A stretch of DNA of 64,000 nt, taken from Diabrotica undecimpunctata. Lineage: Eukaryota > Arthropoda > Insecta > Coleoptera > Chrysomelidae. Shown here piece by piece: positions 22,040 to 33,000 of this stretch (the stretch's first letter is position 1; each line of letters begins with the position of its first letter). The DNA lies in the NCBI RefSeq assembly GCF_040954645.1, contig NC_092810.1:73394660-73458659 (forward strand), in the 5' to 3' direction. The notes under the pieces were generated by a model that was given only the letters and a program-made list of their open reading frames with translations, was not told the DNA's origin and made no database searches. A program made the position numbers and the translations under genes.

Positions 22040-22718
22040 CTAAGCGATATCTGCAAACTTCTTAATAAACCTCCGGTAGTAAGTACATAGTCCCAGAAAA
22101 CTTCTTACTTGGTGTTTGTTAGTTGGTTTTGGCCATTCCTTAATGGAATCGATTTTTCCCGTATCCACGGCCACTCCTTCTTTACTGACTATATGACCCA
22201 GATAATTGACTTTACCTAGAAATAGCTGGCACTTCTTGGGGTTTAACATCAATCGGGCAGCTTCAAGTCGATTAAAAACGTTTTCTAAATTCTTCAAATG
22301 TCTTACCCAAGACGATTATGTCATCTAGATAAGCCAGGCATGTTTTCCAAGATAACCCCCTCAACATATTTTCCATAAGCCTCTCAAATGTCGCAGGAGC
22401 ATTACAGAGTCCAAATGGCATAACATTGAATTGTCACAATCCAGATCCTGTGGTGAAGGCTGTCTTTTCTTTATCTACTGGGTCCATTTCTACCTGCCAG
22501 TATCCAGACTTCACATCCAAAGTAGAAAACAATTTACTTCCAGCCAATGTGTCCAATGTGTCATCGATCCGAGGCAGAGGATAACTATCTTTCTTGGTAA
22601 CGTTGTTCAGCAAACGGTAATCCACACAGAACCTCGTTGTTCCGTCTTTCTTCTTAACCAGGACCACCGGAGAGATCCATGGGCTCGTAGAAGGTTCTAT
22701 TACCCCGTCTTTCTTCAT
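22040..22718 (-). pseudogene. Gypsy Pol: reverse transcriptase
   Basis: The region 22718-22434 gives [40 protein letters not shown] and [15 protein letters not shown] (motif A Asp). The next phase holds [18 protein letters not shown] and the active site LAYLDDIIV (around 22345-22310). The region 22297-22040 gives LNPKKCQLF, VNYLGHIVSKEG and RSFLGLCTYYRRFIKKFA (thumb). There is a frameshift near 22430 and another near 22300. The family is chromovirus/mdg-like gypsy by motif only. Confidence 0.9.
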
Positions 22719-22892
22719 TTCCTAAAAAATCGTTTCAGCTTCCTCTCTTTTCACCTGTGGTAATCGTCGAGCTGTTTGACGAATTGGCTTAGCATTACCA
22801 GTATCAATTTTATGCTTAACAACGGTAGTTCTTCCCGTCTTTCCTCCTTTCGGTACGAAAATATCACGATACTGCCGTAGAAATTCCCTTAA

Positions 22893-23264
22893 TTACCTTT
22901 TCTTAATCTGATTCAGAGACTGTCCTCCAACTGCAACCATTTGGTCGAATTTGTCGTTGGAATTATCAGATGTTGTCACCTTACGGATTATGGATGTCAC
23001 AGGTACACAAGTTCCTACTTTTGTCTCTTTCTTTATGGTCACTGGGTAGTCGTTGACATTGATAAGTCTCACAGGAATTTCCTTAGCCGAAGTCACCAAT
23101 TCCTTTCCAATTATGATTTCACGGCCAACCTCATCGTCGTGGTTCCAAGGCTCCATCATAACAGGTCTCCCTTCGTCCACAATTCCCTGTAGCCGCGCCA
23201 CTATGATCGTTTCGCTTCTCGCAGGCACGACTGTATCTTCACTCAGAACCTCCACTTCCTTCAA
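22893..23264 (-). pseudogene. Gypsy Pol: segment between protease and reverse transcriptase
   Basis: The peptide contains SEDTVVPARSETIIVARLQG and GREIIIGKELVTS, a block seen between retropepsin and reverse transcriptase in some insect gypsy polyproteins. No DTG/DSG active site was found upstream, and the gag frame runs directly to this point in another phase. That suggests loss of the C-terminal gag and protease. Confidence 0.6.
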
Positions 23265-23829
23265 ATTTCGGCCGTATTTCCAACTTACATTTCGTCTCGT
23301 CTTCTTTTGTCTCTGTTTCTTCCATCTTCCTTTCTATCTCTTTCATCTTTTCTTCGAAGGCCGACATATCGGCAGCAACTTGGTTTTTTAACGAAGATAT
23401 TCTATCGACGAGGGCAGACATATCAGAAGTTACTTTAGAAATATTAGCAGAAACTTTACTTTCCAGAGACGAAATCTCGTTAGAAACTTTGTTTTCTAAT
23501 GACGCGATGTCACCAGAAACTTTGGCTACATCACCAGAAACTTTGGCTACATCAGAAGAAACTTTCGAAATATCGTCAGAAACTTTGTTCTCTAATGATG
23601 CGATGTCGCCGGAAACTTTGTTCTCTAATGATGCGATGTCACCAGAAACTTTTGAAATAGACGAGAGGACAGCATCTTCAAATATATAAGTCTCTGGATC
23701 TAGACCATCTTGCTCCAAAGCGTTCTTTAGTCGTTGGACTAACTCAGACTTTTTTCCGGTAGAAGCTAATTCTCTGTCTTTGAGATGTCTTCTTAAATTC
23801 GTCACCCTGAGTTCATAAATCGTAGTCAT
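23239..23829 (-). pseudogene. Gypsy Gag-like protein with SAP-type N-terminus and repeat coiled coil
   Basis: The 196-residue frame starts MTTIYELRVTNLRRHLKDRE. Its first ~40 residues fit a SAP DNA-binding helix pair (LRRHLKDRELASTGKKSELV, then RLKNAL). Residues about 55-160 are near-identical repeats such as KVSGDIASLEN and KVSSDVAKVS, predicted coiled coil, encoded by tandem DNA repeats at about 23480-23670. The C-terminus is charged (EKMKEIERKMEETETKED). The start is 40 bases from the primer site, as expected for gag. The capsid part appears deleted or frameshifted. Confidence 0.75.
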
Positions 23830-23850
23830 TTTCGCAATTTATTTTATGTA

Positions 23851-23869
23851 TTCCACTATTCTGACACCA
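23851..23869 (-). promoter_or_regulatory. Gypsy primer binding site (tRNA-Leu-like)
   Basis: The minus strand next to the 5' LTR reads TGGTGTCAGAATAGTGGAA, close to the complement of an animal tRNA-Leu 3' end (TGGTGTCAGAAGTGG) with one or two changes. Confidence 0.6.
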
Positions 23870-24236
23870 TTTCTTATGAATTTATTAATTTTAATTTATT
23901 AAAACATACGATCATTTATATCAATTTATTAAACCACTAATAATACATAATTTATCTATACGAACGATACAATTTACACGCGGCACGAATCTTCAAAATT
24001 AACTGTCCCCACAATGAAAGTTCCGTCATATTTATACGAAAACAGTTGTTTCTCGAACCCCATGGATGTTGACCTCAATTGACCTGGTTTTGCCTCGAAT
24101 GGACAGGCCTATTTCCGGAACTTTCGAATGGACGGGTTTTGGAATTTCTGCTAGTCGAAGGGTCGTAGAACCTAGAACATATTAGTGAATAAACATGTTT
24201 ACAGGTTTTTAATATGACTCATATTTTTACGTAACA
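23870..24236 (-). repeat. Gypsy 5' LTR
   Basis: This repeat matches 19129-19493 over nearly its whole length and ends GTAACA at 24236. The inner border is set by the primer site. Confidence 0.85.
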
Positions 24237-24960
24237 TTATACAAAATTTATTCTGTTTATCAAAGTCAGCGAGTTGAGTCAGTTGAGGTGATTCAGCGAG
24301 AAATTGATTGCATTAAATACAGCATGATCTGAACCACAAAATAGACACTTATTTTTGACAGAACTAGTCAGAAGTGTCGAAGTTTGACGAGATGAGTTCC
24401 ATACGTTGTTAGAAGTAAAGGAAATAACAGCTAATAACTTCCTAAGTGAAATAGGATCATCAGTTTTAACCATACTCGTATTTTGATTATTTTTTCGTAA
24501 TGCTCTAGATAAGTTCCGTTTACCTTCATAGCAAAAGGTATTATATGAAATTACATATTGAGAAGCTTGTAGCTTAATGCTTTTAAAGAAATTGTAAGGT
24601 ACTCCTTTAAGTGATTGCAGAAAATAACTAAACTTTTCTTTATTAGAAATATTGGAATTATTATGCTCAAGAGCATTATATAAATCTATAAATGTGAGAA
24701 AATCGGTAATTTCGCCCGCAAACATACTTAAATGTAGTTTTGGAAGATTTACATTAGTTTTTGATCTAATAGGTGGATCAGAGGACATATTCTAGAGTTC
24801 CACTAGCAATTAAATTAATTTTCTCATTATGTTGATCATTAAAACTAGTAATGATATTTTCATAATCTTTTGCAGCAAATAGTAACTCTGGAATTAATGA
24901 AACATTAATTAACACTTCATCGGCAAGCCTTTCCATGTATTTAATTTTACAAATGTCAAT
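24237..24960 (-). pseudogene. Old BEL/Pao copy: Gag
   Basis: From about 24936 the minus strand reads MERLADEVLINVSLIPELLF and EKINLIASGTLEYV. After a frameshift near 24788 comes NLPKLHLSMFAGEITDFLTF, the BEL DUF1759 start. Next are EKFSYFLQSLKGVPY and a single zinc-knuckle remnant CLFCGSDHAVF. A TGGCGTCCAGAAATTG at 24957-24972 could be its primer site. The gypsy element at 19129-24236 separates it from its protease at 18930-19090. This copy is more decayed than the BEL at 10795-17860. Confidence 0.8.
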
Positions 24961-25043
24961 TTCTGGACGCCATTATTATTAATATAAAGAAATATTTGTG
25001 TAGCACTAAAACCTTCAAACGATGCTCTCAATTAGTTATGTAG

Positions 25044-25044
<1 letters not shown>

Positions 25045-25080
<36 letters not shown>
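25045..25080. repeat. TA microsatellite
   Basis: About 18 TA units lie just beyond the presumed 5' end of the old BEL copy. Confidence 0.9.
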
Positions 25081-25082
<2 letters not shown>

Positions 25083-25374
25083 ATAATACTACATATTTAT
25101 AAAATTCAATAAATATCCGTAAGTGTAAATATTTATTATATTTGAGTATGTATAATCAAAAATGTGGAAAAAAAAACGAAAAACACTCGGAGTATTATTT
25201 AAACAAAAATAAATATATTTATTTACTTGTAACTAGAAATACCACCATAACATATTTTTAATACCAAATAGGTTAATACGTTATTTATAATAAAATAAAT
25301 AATAATAAAAGAAAAGCAAGGTTGCTTTCATCAGGTCCTCGTAGACACATCGTCTCAGGACCAGCAACTTCAAG

Positions 25375-25680
25375 TGGAGTCATACGTCGCCATGTTACCC
25401 AATCCAATGGTAACTTTAACATCAAAGAATGTATCACCATATAATGTAAACTAAATTTAAATAACAATTTTTAACGGGTTTTTACCCACATATTTAGTGG
25501 CTCAATACATGTATAACCACCTAGTGCACTGATGATGGAATATGGATTCCGAAAACGTTTTGTGATATAGCCCGATTGGGTTTTTAAATTATATACCTTT
25601 TATAAAGGATTTTTAATAAAATTTTTTGGTATATACGGTATACAGCCAACTACAGAAACATAGATTTCTTGTGGATTTTA
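25375..25680. repeat. Single-arm copy of the 48-kb foldback repeat
   Basis: It aligns with the right half of the palindrome at 47971-48440, sharing AATGTAAACTAAATTTAAAT, TTTAGTGGCTCAATACATGT, GTGCACTGATGATGGAA and TTGTGATATAGCCCGATTGG. It contains the hairpin CTGATGATGGAAT-loop-ATTCCGAAAACG at 25529-25557. The opposite arm is missing. No coding potential is present. Confidence 0.85.
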
Positions 25681-26235
25681 TAGATAAGCTTATTGTTATA
25701 TTCTAGTTTTCTTTTAAAAAATGATAATTAATTAATAATTTAGAAAAGTTTGATATTTTATTTCGACATATTATGACAGTCAGTATATTCTTTTCTGTCA
25801 TTTGGTAAATAACCAAAATTTTAAAGGATGTTTTGTTAGAAGGTCCAACTAAATATAAGTTTTGTTAATAAATTTGGATATTTTTATTTCTAATAACTAT
25901 TTATGTGAAATAAAAATAAATATGTAATTTTTTTCTTTAAACCAGGAGTTTAAAATTATTTCTTTTAAAAAGATATTCACCCTTGAAATTTTATAGGAAA
26001 GAAAAGCCTTTCTTTTAGAAAGAAGAGAGAATTCTTTTAAACGGCGTCCTATTTTAAGTAGTTTAGGAATCTTCTTGCGTACTGTTGTCCAGGATATCTC
26101 TGTATTTTTTTTTTATTTCTTTCTTGTAGTTAGTTTCTTCCAGTCTCCTAAATAGAGGAATCCTTATCCTCGACTCAGCTCTCCAACCAAAACACGAGTA
26201 GCCGTTTGCAAACTTTTAAGTAAGTAAGTAGTAAG
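25681..26235. other. AT-rich DNA, no gene recognised
   Basis: The piece near 26040-26220 has weak LINE-like coding character on the minus strand (WRAESRIRIPLF), but it is too short to assign. Confidence 0.4.
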
Positions 26236-29088
26236 TTATTAAATTAGCAATTTGTTTATCCAATTGCTCACCTATATCCATAAGTTCTCTTCCCCCTTGA
26301 TACCGCGGTAATGTTGTTCTCTCTACTGCACTGCGTGGATGATGTTTTTACGCCTTTGTGAGAAGTGTTCTTACTTTCCGCTGAAGACCCTCTATATCCG
26401 TTTTTGACCACTTTATAATACCAAATGAGTAGCTCAGCGCGGAACAGCCGTACGTATTTAATGCCTTAAACAAATTTTTACTATTAAGATATGACCGATT
26501 TGGTTATCTTACTCTTCGCACGAACTCCGAAGTTAGTTCAGTTTTCATTTGTTTATGGTCAATTTTACGCGCTTGTTTTACTCCGAGATATTTGTACATA
26601 TCATTTTCACCCATTGCCTCGATGTTTTGGCCATCTTGCATATCGAAACCTCCGGGCTGAACCTTTCCTCTGACTATATTTAGTATACGGCACTTGTCTA
26701 GTCCAAAATTCATACTGATATCATTTGAGAAATTTTCTACAGTTTTTAGCATCTCATCTAGGTGGTTTCGAGTGGAAGATATTAATTTTAAATCATCCAT
26801 ATACAACAGATGATTAAGCTTCGCTACAACAGTGTTGTTATTTTTGATGCTAAAACCTTAGTCAGTAGAGTTCAGCAGCTGAGATAGTGGGTTCATTGCT
26901 AGGCAAAACCAAAGTGGACTCAACGAGTCCCCCTGGAAAAGCCCCCGGTTAATAGGGATATCTTCAGTTTCGATATTAATTTCACCCGGTATTTGAAGGT
27001 GAATTTTAGTCTTCCACTCTGTCATTATATGCTTCAAAAAGGTCACGAGATTATCATCGACTTTATATATTTTCAGTATATCTATAAGCCATTCATGCGG
27101 CACTGAATCAAAAGCCTTCTTGTAGTCAATGAAGGCAGTAAAAAGGTTTCTTTTTTTGGTGTATGCCTGGTTAGAAATGACTGAGTCAATAATAAGTTGT
27201 TCTTTGCAGTCCATGGAGCCCTTAGCGCATCCTTTCTGTTGAGGCTCTATGATATTGTTCAGAGCACAATGTTGGTAGATACGCCGGGCCACACAGGATG
27301 TGACCAATTTGTACAAAGTTGGAAGACAAGTAATTGGGCGGTACTTTGCTGGATCTTGGGTATTACTTTGACCCTTCGGTATTAGATAAGTGGTTCCCTG
27401 AGTAAGAAATGATGGTATTTCCTGTGAATTAGAAATAATATTATTAATAAATGATGTTAAAAGCTCATGAACACTCCAAAACTTCTTTGGCCAGAAGTTT
27501 TGAACTCTGTCTGGTCCAGGAGATTTCCAGTTATGAAGCTCTTTGATAATGTTCGAGACTTCTTCAGTGGTAAAAGGTTCATAAGGAATATTACTCTAGT
27601 GTTGATAGTTGTTCGTCGTTTGTTTAATCCATCCAGCATTGTTGTTATGAGTAACTGGCGTCGAAAGTTGGTTTCCCCAAAACTCATGAATTTCTTCTTG
27701 GCTTGGGTAGGATTTATTTACATTTTCTACGGTGGAATGTAGTTTTCTATAGAAAGCCTTCTCTGCATTCTCAAAAAGTATATTGTCGCATTTACGGTTG
27801 TTACTAACTTTGTATCTCCTTAGGCGACCTGAATAAATGGAGAGTTTTTGTTTTAATGTGTCTAGGCAGTGTTGAGCTGTGGTGTTTTCTGGATCATGTT
27901 GTGAGTGTCTTGGAGTGTTCAGAATTATTTCTTCAGTTCTTTTAATTACTTTTCGACTTCTTACTCCTTGGATGTATTCTGTAATTTGTCCAATATCCCT
28001 GCGCAATAATTCAATTTTACTCAGCAGTCTTTTTTCCCACGGTGCAATTCTGTTTTCAGTCCTTCCGATATTAGTTCCCCGTCGTGTTCTAATCTTAATG
28101 CCCATAACATTAGCAATTGCTGTTGCTGCACAATAAATCGGCATATGCAAATATTCTAATGTATGGGCTTCCACGATATAATTGGGTAGCACTTCAGTGT
28201 TCATAATTTGTAACAGCACACCTAGTTTCTTACAAGAGTTTATTTTTGGTAGCGGTGGTCTGCTAAGTGGGTTTGTACCATTAAACTCTTGTACGGCACG
28301 TGCCATTTCTCTTACCAGGCTGTCGTGCAACTCGTTGTTGTCCTGCTGCGTATTAACAGGTTGAGTTTCTTGTATGATGGGCTCCGGAATCTGCTCATTA
28401 GGGATTTGATTATTGACTTGATCCACAACTAGCTCTTGGTTATGAATCTCCCGTTCGACTTCGCTTCTGATGCTATCGCGTCCAGCCTCTAGAATAAGAT
28501 TGTTTCTTATAATTACCCGGTTTGATCTGCTATTCGCTGTTCAGATACTTGAATCTCTGGGTACTCCCTGCAAAATTCGGCATACAGTGTTGTCGATAGC
28601 CGATCTTTTCTCGACCGAGGTTCGTCACCATGTAATAGAAACGCAAAATGTTTTCATTAATAGACACAGTCCATTTCATGCGCTGCCTCGGTCGTCCCGC
28701 TTGAGTGTGCGCCGGCTAATGTTCCAGCGCAGCACCTTCAGCGAGTGGAGCTCGTGTTGTTGTTTGGCTCATTTGTGGTTCTTCTTGTTGTTGGGCTGTA
28801 GCTGATTGTATGACAGGGCACCCTGCCACCGACGTCCCGCATGCTGTTACGTCCAGCGCCGGCTCCAGACGTGGCCTGGCGATCCCCAGGCAGCGATCCT
28901 ATACATAAATTATTAAACTCCATTTTCATGGTCGTGCATTTTATACCTACTGCCAGGTGTCAGTTTTTGTTCCACGGCAGGTATCCCTGCTACACTCTGG
29001 GTATCGGTTCTAAGAATACCCAGAGAGTATCCCCCTTTCGCAGGGGGGCGCGCCTGATAGAAGAACTGACAAAAAACTCCCACAGGTT
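26236..29088 (-). pseudogene. Dong/R4-type non-LTR retrotransposon, copy A (5' region to reverse transcriptase, 3' end lost)
   Basis: The minus strand begins with a structured 5' leader (about 28930-29088), then an N-terminal region with MKWTVSINENILRFYY and REYPEIQVSEQRIAD in shifting phases. A 276-residue frame at 28426-27596 ends before FWGNQLSTPVTHNNNAGWI. The reverse transcriptase follows: SPGPDRVQNFWPKKFW, FIDYKKAFDSVPHEWL (motif A), GLFQGDSLSPLWF (motif B) and LLYMDDLKL (active site YMDD, near 26805). The sequence breaks off near 26236 before the restriction-like endonuclease. Frameshifts occur near 28650, 27600 and 26500. It is the most 5'-complete copy of the array. Confidence 0.88.
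28995..29025 (-). repeat. 10-bp hairpin in the Dong-like 5' leader
   Basis: The arms CTCTGGGTAT (28995-29004) and ATACCCAGAG (29016-29025) are exact reverse complements. They are flanked by GGGGG/CCCCC runs (near 29030-29048) and CTGCC/GGCAG pairs, so the leader RNA should be strongly folded. Confidence 0.75.
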
Positions 29089-30857
29089 ATTATATATATT
29101 ATTATTATTATTATCCAGATTTAGCCATACGGCTCACACTTCCTCTAAGGGGAAAATTCACTCATCCCAGATATCAACGGTATCAAAAGGATTGAGCTCT
29201 GGTGGGACTCTTTCCATGTTATCGAGTCCTAGGTGACTTGGTACATCGGTGTATCTCCCAAAAATTTTGGAACGCATCTGGACGTCGAAAGTAGCACAGC
29301 TTTCTGCATGATCTTATATAGATGTTCATTTAGACCCAATTTTCTTATGTTTTCTAGAAGGTTCTTCGGGATGACTCCAGTGGTAGAAAGAATAATAGGT
29401 ATCGTCTGGGTACTTTCTATTCTCCATTGTCTCCTTATTTGTATTTCCAGATCTCTGTACTTGGCGATCTTTTCGTTGTACTTAACACGCAGATTATTGT
29501 TGTTAGGTATCGCCACATCGATTAGTGTTGTTTGTCTTGTAAGTTTATTAACTAGCACGAGATCTGGTCTGTTATGTGCTACAGTTTGGTCTGTGAGCAC
29601 AGTGCGATCCCAGTATAGCTTGTAGTTGTCATTCTCAAGCATACTCTCAGGAACGTATTGATAATATGTAAAATGGTTTGTTTGTAGAAGTCCCAGTTTA
29701 AAAGCTATCTCTTGATGGAGGATCTTTCCTACTGAGTCAGGCGTTCCTTATAGTCAGTTGCAGCAAATACCTGGAAGCCCCCGGTAAGATGTTGGATAGT
29801 TTCTTGGGCTTGACATCCATATCGGCATTTGTCATTTTGGACCTGAGGGTCTTTGACGATATATTTCAGGTAATTTTTGGTTGGTATAACCTGATCCTGA
29901 ATGGCGAGTAATGAACCTTCTGTTTCAGGGAACATCTTTCCTGATGTCAGCCAATAGTTCGACGCTATATTGTCGACATAGTCTTGACTAACTTTATTCG
30001 GATGTCGCCCGTGCAGAGGTTTACCCATCCAGATGCGCATTTTTTCGTTCTTAGTAAGATGGTTTATGCGCATATCTAGTTCCCTTAGTTTAATCGGTGT
30101 TGTGTCATCTACTGCACAAATCGCGCGATGAAGAGTAGATGTCTCCGCCTGCACCTGAAAATAAGTTCGTAAATTAGTAATCTGTTTTTCTAATTGCTCG
30201 CTTATATCAATAAGTCCTCGTCCTCCTAAATACCGCGGTAATGTCGTTCTTTCTACTGCACTTCGAGGATGGTGTTTTTGTGCCTTTGTGAGGTGTGTTC
30301 GTACTTTTCGCTGAAGATTTTCTATATCCGTTTTTGTCCACTTAACAATACCAAACGAGTAGCTAAGCGCGGAAAATGCGTAGGTGTTTAATGCCTTAAA
30401 CAAATTTTTACTATTAAGATGTGAGCGGAGTAGCTGCTTTACTCTTCGTATGAACTCTGATGTTACTTCGATTCTCATTTGTTTATGGTCAATTTTCCGC
30501 GCTTGCTTTACTCCTAGATATTTATACATGTCATTTTCGCCCATAGCCTCGATGTTTTGGCCATTTTGCATATCGAATCCTCCGGGCTGAACCTTACCCT
30601 TGTTTATATTTAGTACACGACATTTGTCTAACCCAAAGTGCATACTGATATCATTTGAAAAAGTTTCTACAGTTTTTAGCATTTGATCTAAGTGATTTCG
30701 AGTATAAGCCATTAGTTTCAAATCATCCATATACAACAGATGATTAAGCTTCGCCACTACAGTATTGTTGTTTTTAATACTAAAACCTGAGTCAGTGGAG
30801 TTCAATAGCTGGGATAATGGGTTCATCGCTGGACAGAACCACAATGGACTCAGCGAG
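29089..30857 (-). pseudogene. Dong/R4-type non-LTR retrotransposon, copy B (5'-truncated)
   Basis: The frame 30844-29729 starts within reverse transcriptase motif B and includes HLLYMDDLKLMAY. It passes through the thumb and the knuckle CRYGCQAQETIQH. After a frameshift, 29642-29229 gives the restriction-like endonuclease (NRPDLVLVNKLTRQTTLIDV and KYNEKIAKYRDLEIQIRRQW). A 3' untranslated region of about 130 bases (29095-29225) ends in TTATTATTATTA, a (TAA)n tail on the minus strand. Its 5' edge touches the TAA tail of copy C. Confidence 0.92.
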
Positions 30858-32888
30858 TTATTATTATTATCCAGATTTAGCCATACGGCTCACACTCCCT
30901 CTAAGGGGAAAATTCACTCATCCCAGATACCTACGGTATCAAAAGGATTGAGCTCTGGTGGGACTCTTTCCATGTTATCGAGTCCTAGGTGACTTGGTAT
31001 GTCGGTGTATCTCCCAAAAATTTTCGTACGCATCTGGACGTCGAAAGTAACACAGCTTTCTGCATAATCTTATATAGATGTTCGTTTAGACCCAGCTTTT
31101 TTATGTTTTCTAGGAGGCTCTTCGGGATGACTCCAGTGGTAAAAAGAATAATGGGTATCGTCTGGGTACTTTCCATTCTCCATTGTCTCCTGATTTGTAT
31201 TTCTAGATCTCTGTACTTGGCGATCTTTTCGTTGTATTTAACACGTAAATTATTGGTGTTGGGTATCGCCACATCAATAAGTGTTGTTTGCCTAGTAATT
31301 TTATTAACTAGTATGAGATCGGGTCTATTATGGGCCACTGGTTGGTCTGTAAGCACAGTGCGGTCCCAGTATAGCTTGTAGTTGTCATTTTCAAGCATTC
31401 TATCAGGGACGTATTGATAATAAGGAAGATGGTCGGTTTGGAGAAGTCCCAGTTTGTCAGCTAGTTCTTGGTGGATAATCTTTCCTACTGAGTCATGGCG
31501 TTCTTTATAATCAGTACCGACAAATGCCTGGCAGCCACCGGTAAGATGTTGGATGGTTTCTTGGGCTTGGCATCCATATCGGCATTTGTCATTTTGGACT
31601 TGAGGATCTTTAACAATATATTTCAGGTAGTTTTTAGTTGGAATAACCTGATCCTGAATGGCAAGTAGGAAACCCTCAGTCTCGGGAAACATCTTTCCTG
31701 ATGTCAACCAATAGTTCGACGCTGTATTGTCGACATATTCTTGGCTGATCTCATTGAGATGTCGCCCATGCAGAGGTTTACTCATCCAGGTGCGCATTTT
31801 GTCTTCTTTAGTCAGGTGGTTTATGCGCATTTCTTGTTCCCTCAGTTTAAGCGGCGTCGTATCATCTACTGTGCAAATTGCTCGATGTAAAGTAGATGTC
31901 TCAGCCTGTACCTGAAAATAAGTTCTTAAATTAGCAATTTGTTTATCCAATTGCTCACCTATATCCATAAGTCCTTTTCCCCCTTGATACCGCGGTAATG
32001 TTGTTCTCTCTACTGCACTGCGTGGGTTATGTTTTTGCGCCTTTGTGAGAAGTGTTCTTACTTTCCGCTTAAGACCCTCTATATCTGTTTTTGACCACTT
32101 TATAATACCAAATGAGTAGCTCAGCGCGGAACAGGCGTACGTATTTAATGCCTTAAACAAATTTTTACTATTAAGATATGACCGATTTAGTTGTCTTACT
32201 CTTCGTACGAACTCCGAAGTTAGTTCAGTTTTCATTTGTTTATGGTCAATTTTCCGCGCTTGTTTTACTCCGAGATATTTATACATATCATTTTCACCCA
32301 TTGCCTCGATGTTTTGGCCATCTTGCATATCGAAACCTCCGGGCTGAATCTTTCCTCTGACTATATTTAGTATACGGCACTTGTCTAGTCCAAAATTCAT
32401 ACTGATATCATTTGAGAAATTTTCTACAGTTTTTAGCATCTCATCTAGGTGGTTTCGAGTGGAAGCCATTAATTTTAAATCATCCATATACAACAGATGA
32501 TTAAGCTTCGCTACAACAGTGTTGTTATTTTTGATGCTAAAACCTGAGTCAGTAGAGTTCAGCAGCTGAGATAGTGGGTTCATTGCTAGGCAGAACCAAA
32601 GTGGACTCAACGAGTCCCCCTGGAAAAGCCCCCGGTTAATAGGGATATTTTCAGATTCGATATTAATTTCACCCGGTATTTGAAGGTGAATTTTAGTCTT
32701 CCACTCTGCCATTATATTCTTCAAAAAGGTCACGAGATTATCATCGACTTTATATATTTTCAATATATCTATAAGCCATTCATGCGGCACTGAATCAAAA
32801 GCCTTCTTGTAGTCAATGAAGGCAGTAAAAAGGTTTCTTTTTTTGGTGTATGTCTGGTTAGAAATGATTGAGTCGATAATAAGTCGAT
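30858..32888 (-). pseudogene. Dong/R4-type non-LTR retrotransposon, copy C (5'-truncated, long open frame)
   Basis: An uninterrupted frame of at least 601 residues (32790-30985, open upstream to about 32886) encodes the C-terminal two thirds of the protein. In order, these are FIDYKKAFDSV, GLFQGDSLSPLWF, YMDD at residues 101-104 and the thumb. A C403-x3-C407-x7-H415-x4-C420 knuckle follows, then a restriction-like endonuclease with P490-D491, D506 and K518/K522/K525. Such enzymes nick the target and prime reverse transcription there. The 3' untranslated region and TAA tail end at 30858 against copy B. It lacks its N-terminus and so cannot be autonomous, but the open frame suggests it is recent. 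Confidence 0.93.
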
Positions 32889-32998
32889 ATTATTATTATT
32901 ATCCAGATTTAGCCATACGGCTCACACTCCCTCTAAGGGGAAAATTCACTCATCCCAGATACCTACGGTATTATTATTATTATTATTATTATTATTAC
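32889..32998 (-). repeat. Dong-like copy D: 3' tail fragment between TTA tracts
   Basis: About 80 bases of the same 3' untranslated region (ATCCAGATTTAGCCATACGG, CTCATCCCAGATACCTACGG) lie between TTATTATTATTA at 32889 and a (TTA)n run at 32970-32996. It is the shortest 5'-truncated copy in the array. Confidence 0.88.
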
Positions 32999-33000
32999 AT

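Larger units (their letters stand above)
19129..24236 (-). mobile_element. Ty3/gypsy LTR retrotransposon with SAP-type Gag and macrodomain/CCCH-bearing Pol
   Basis: LTRs at 19129-19493 and about 23870-24236 flank a minus-strand gag and pol. A tRNA-Leu-like primer site and a GAGGGGGGCAA purine tract are present. Gag starts with a SAP-like domain. Pol holds reverse transcriptase, RNase H and integrase followed by a macrodomain and a CCCH finger. Gag zinc knuckles and a clear protease active site are missing, so there is an internal deletion or strong divergence near 23250. Frameshifts and stops break pol at least four times. It is inserted into the old BEL copy between protease and gag. A clean 4-bp target duplication is not visible (ATAT versus TTAT). 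Confidence 0.92.

Noticed and set aside
24279..24788. Possible host gene (169-residue frame)
   Set aside because: The NLPKLHLSMFAGEITDFLTF block and zinc-knuckle remnant show it is BEL Gag.
30989..31381. 130-residue plus-strand frame, and its twin at 29233-29625
   Set aside because: Both are antisense shadows of the Dong-like endonuclease region in copies C and B.
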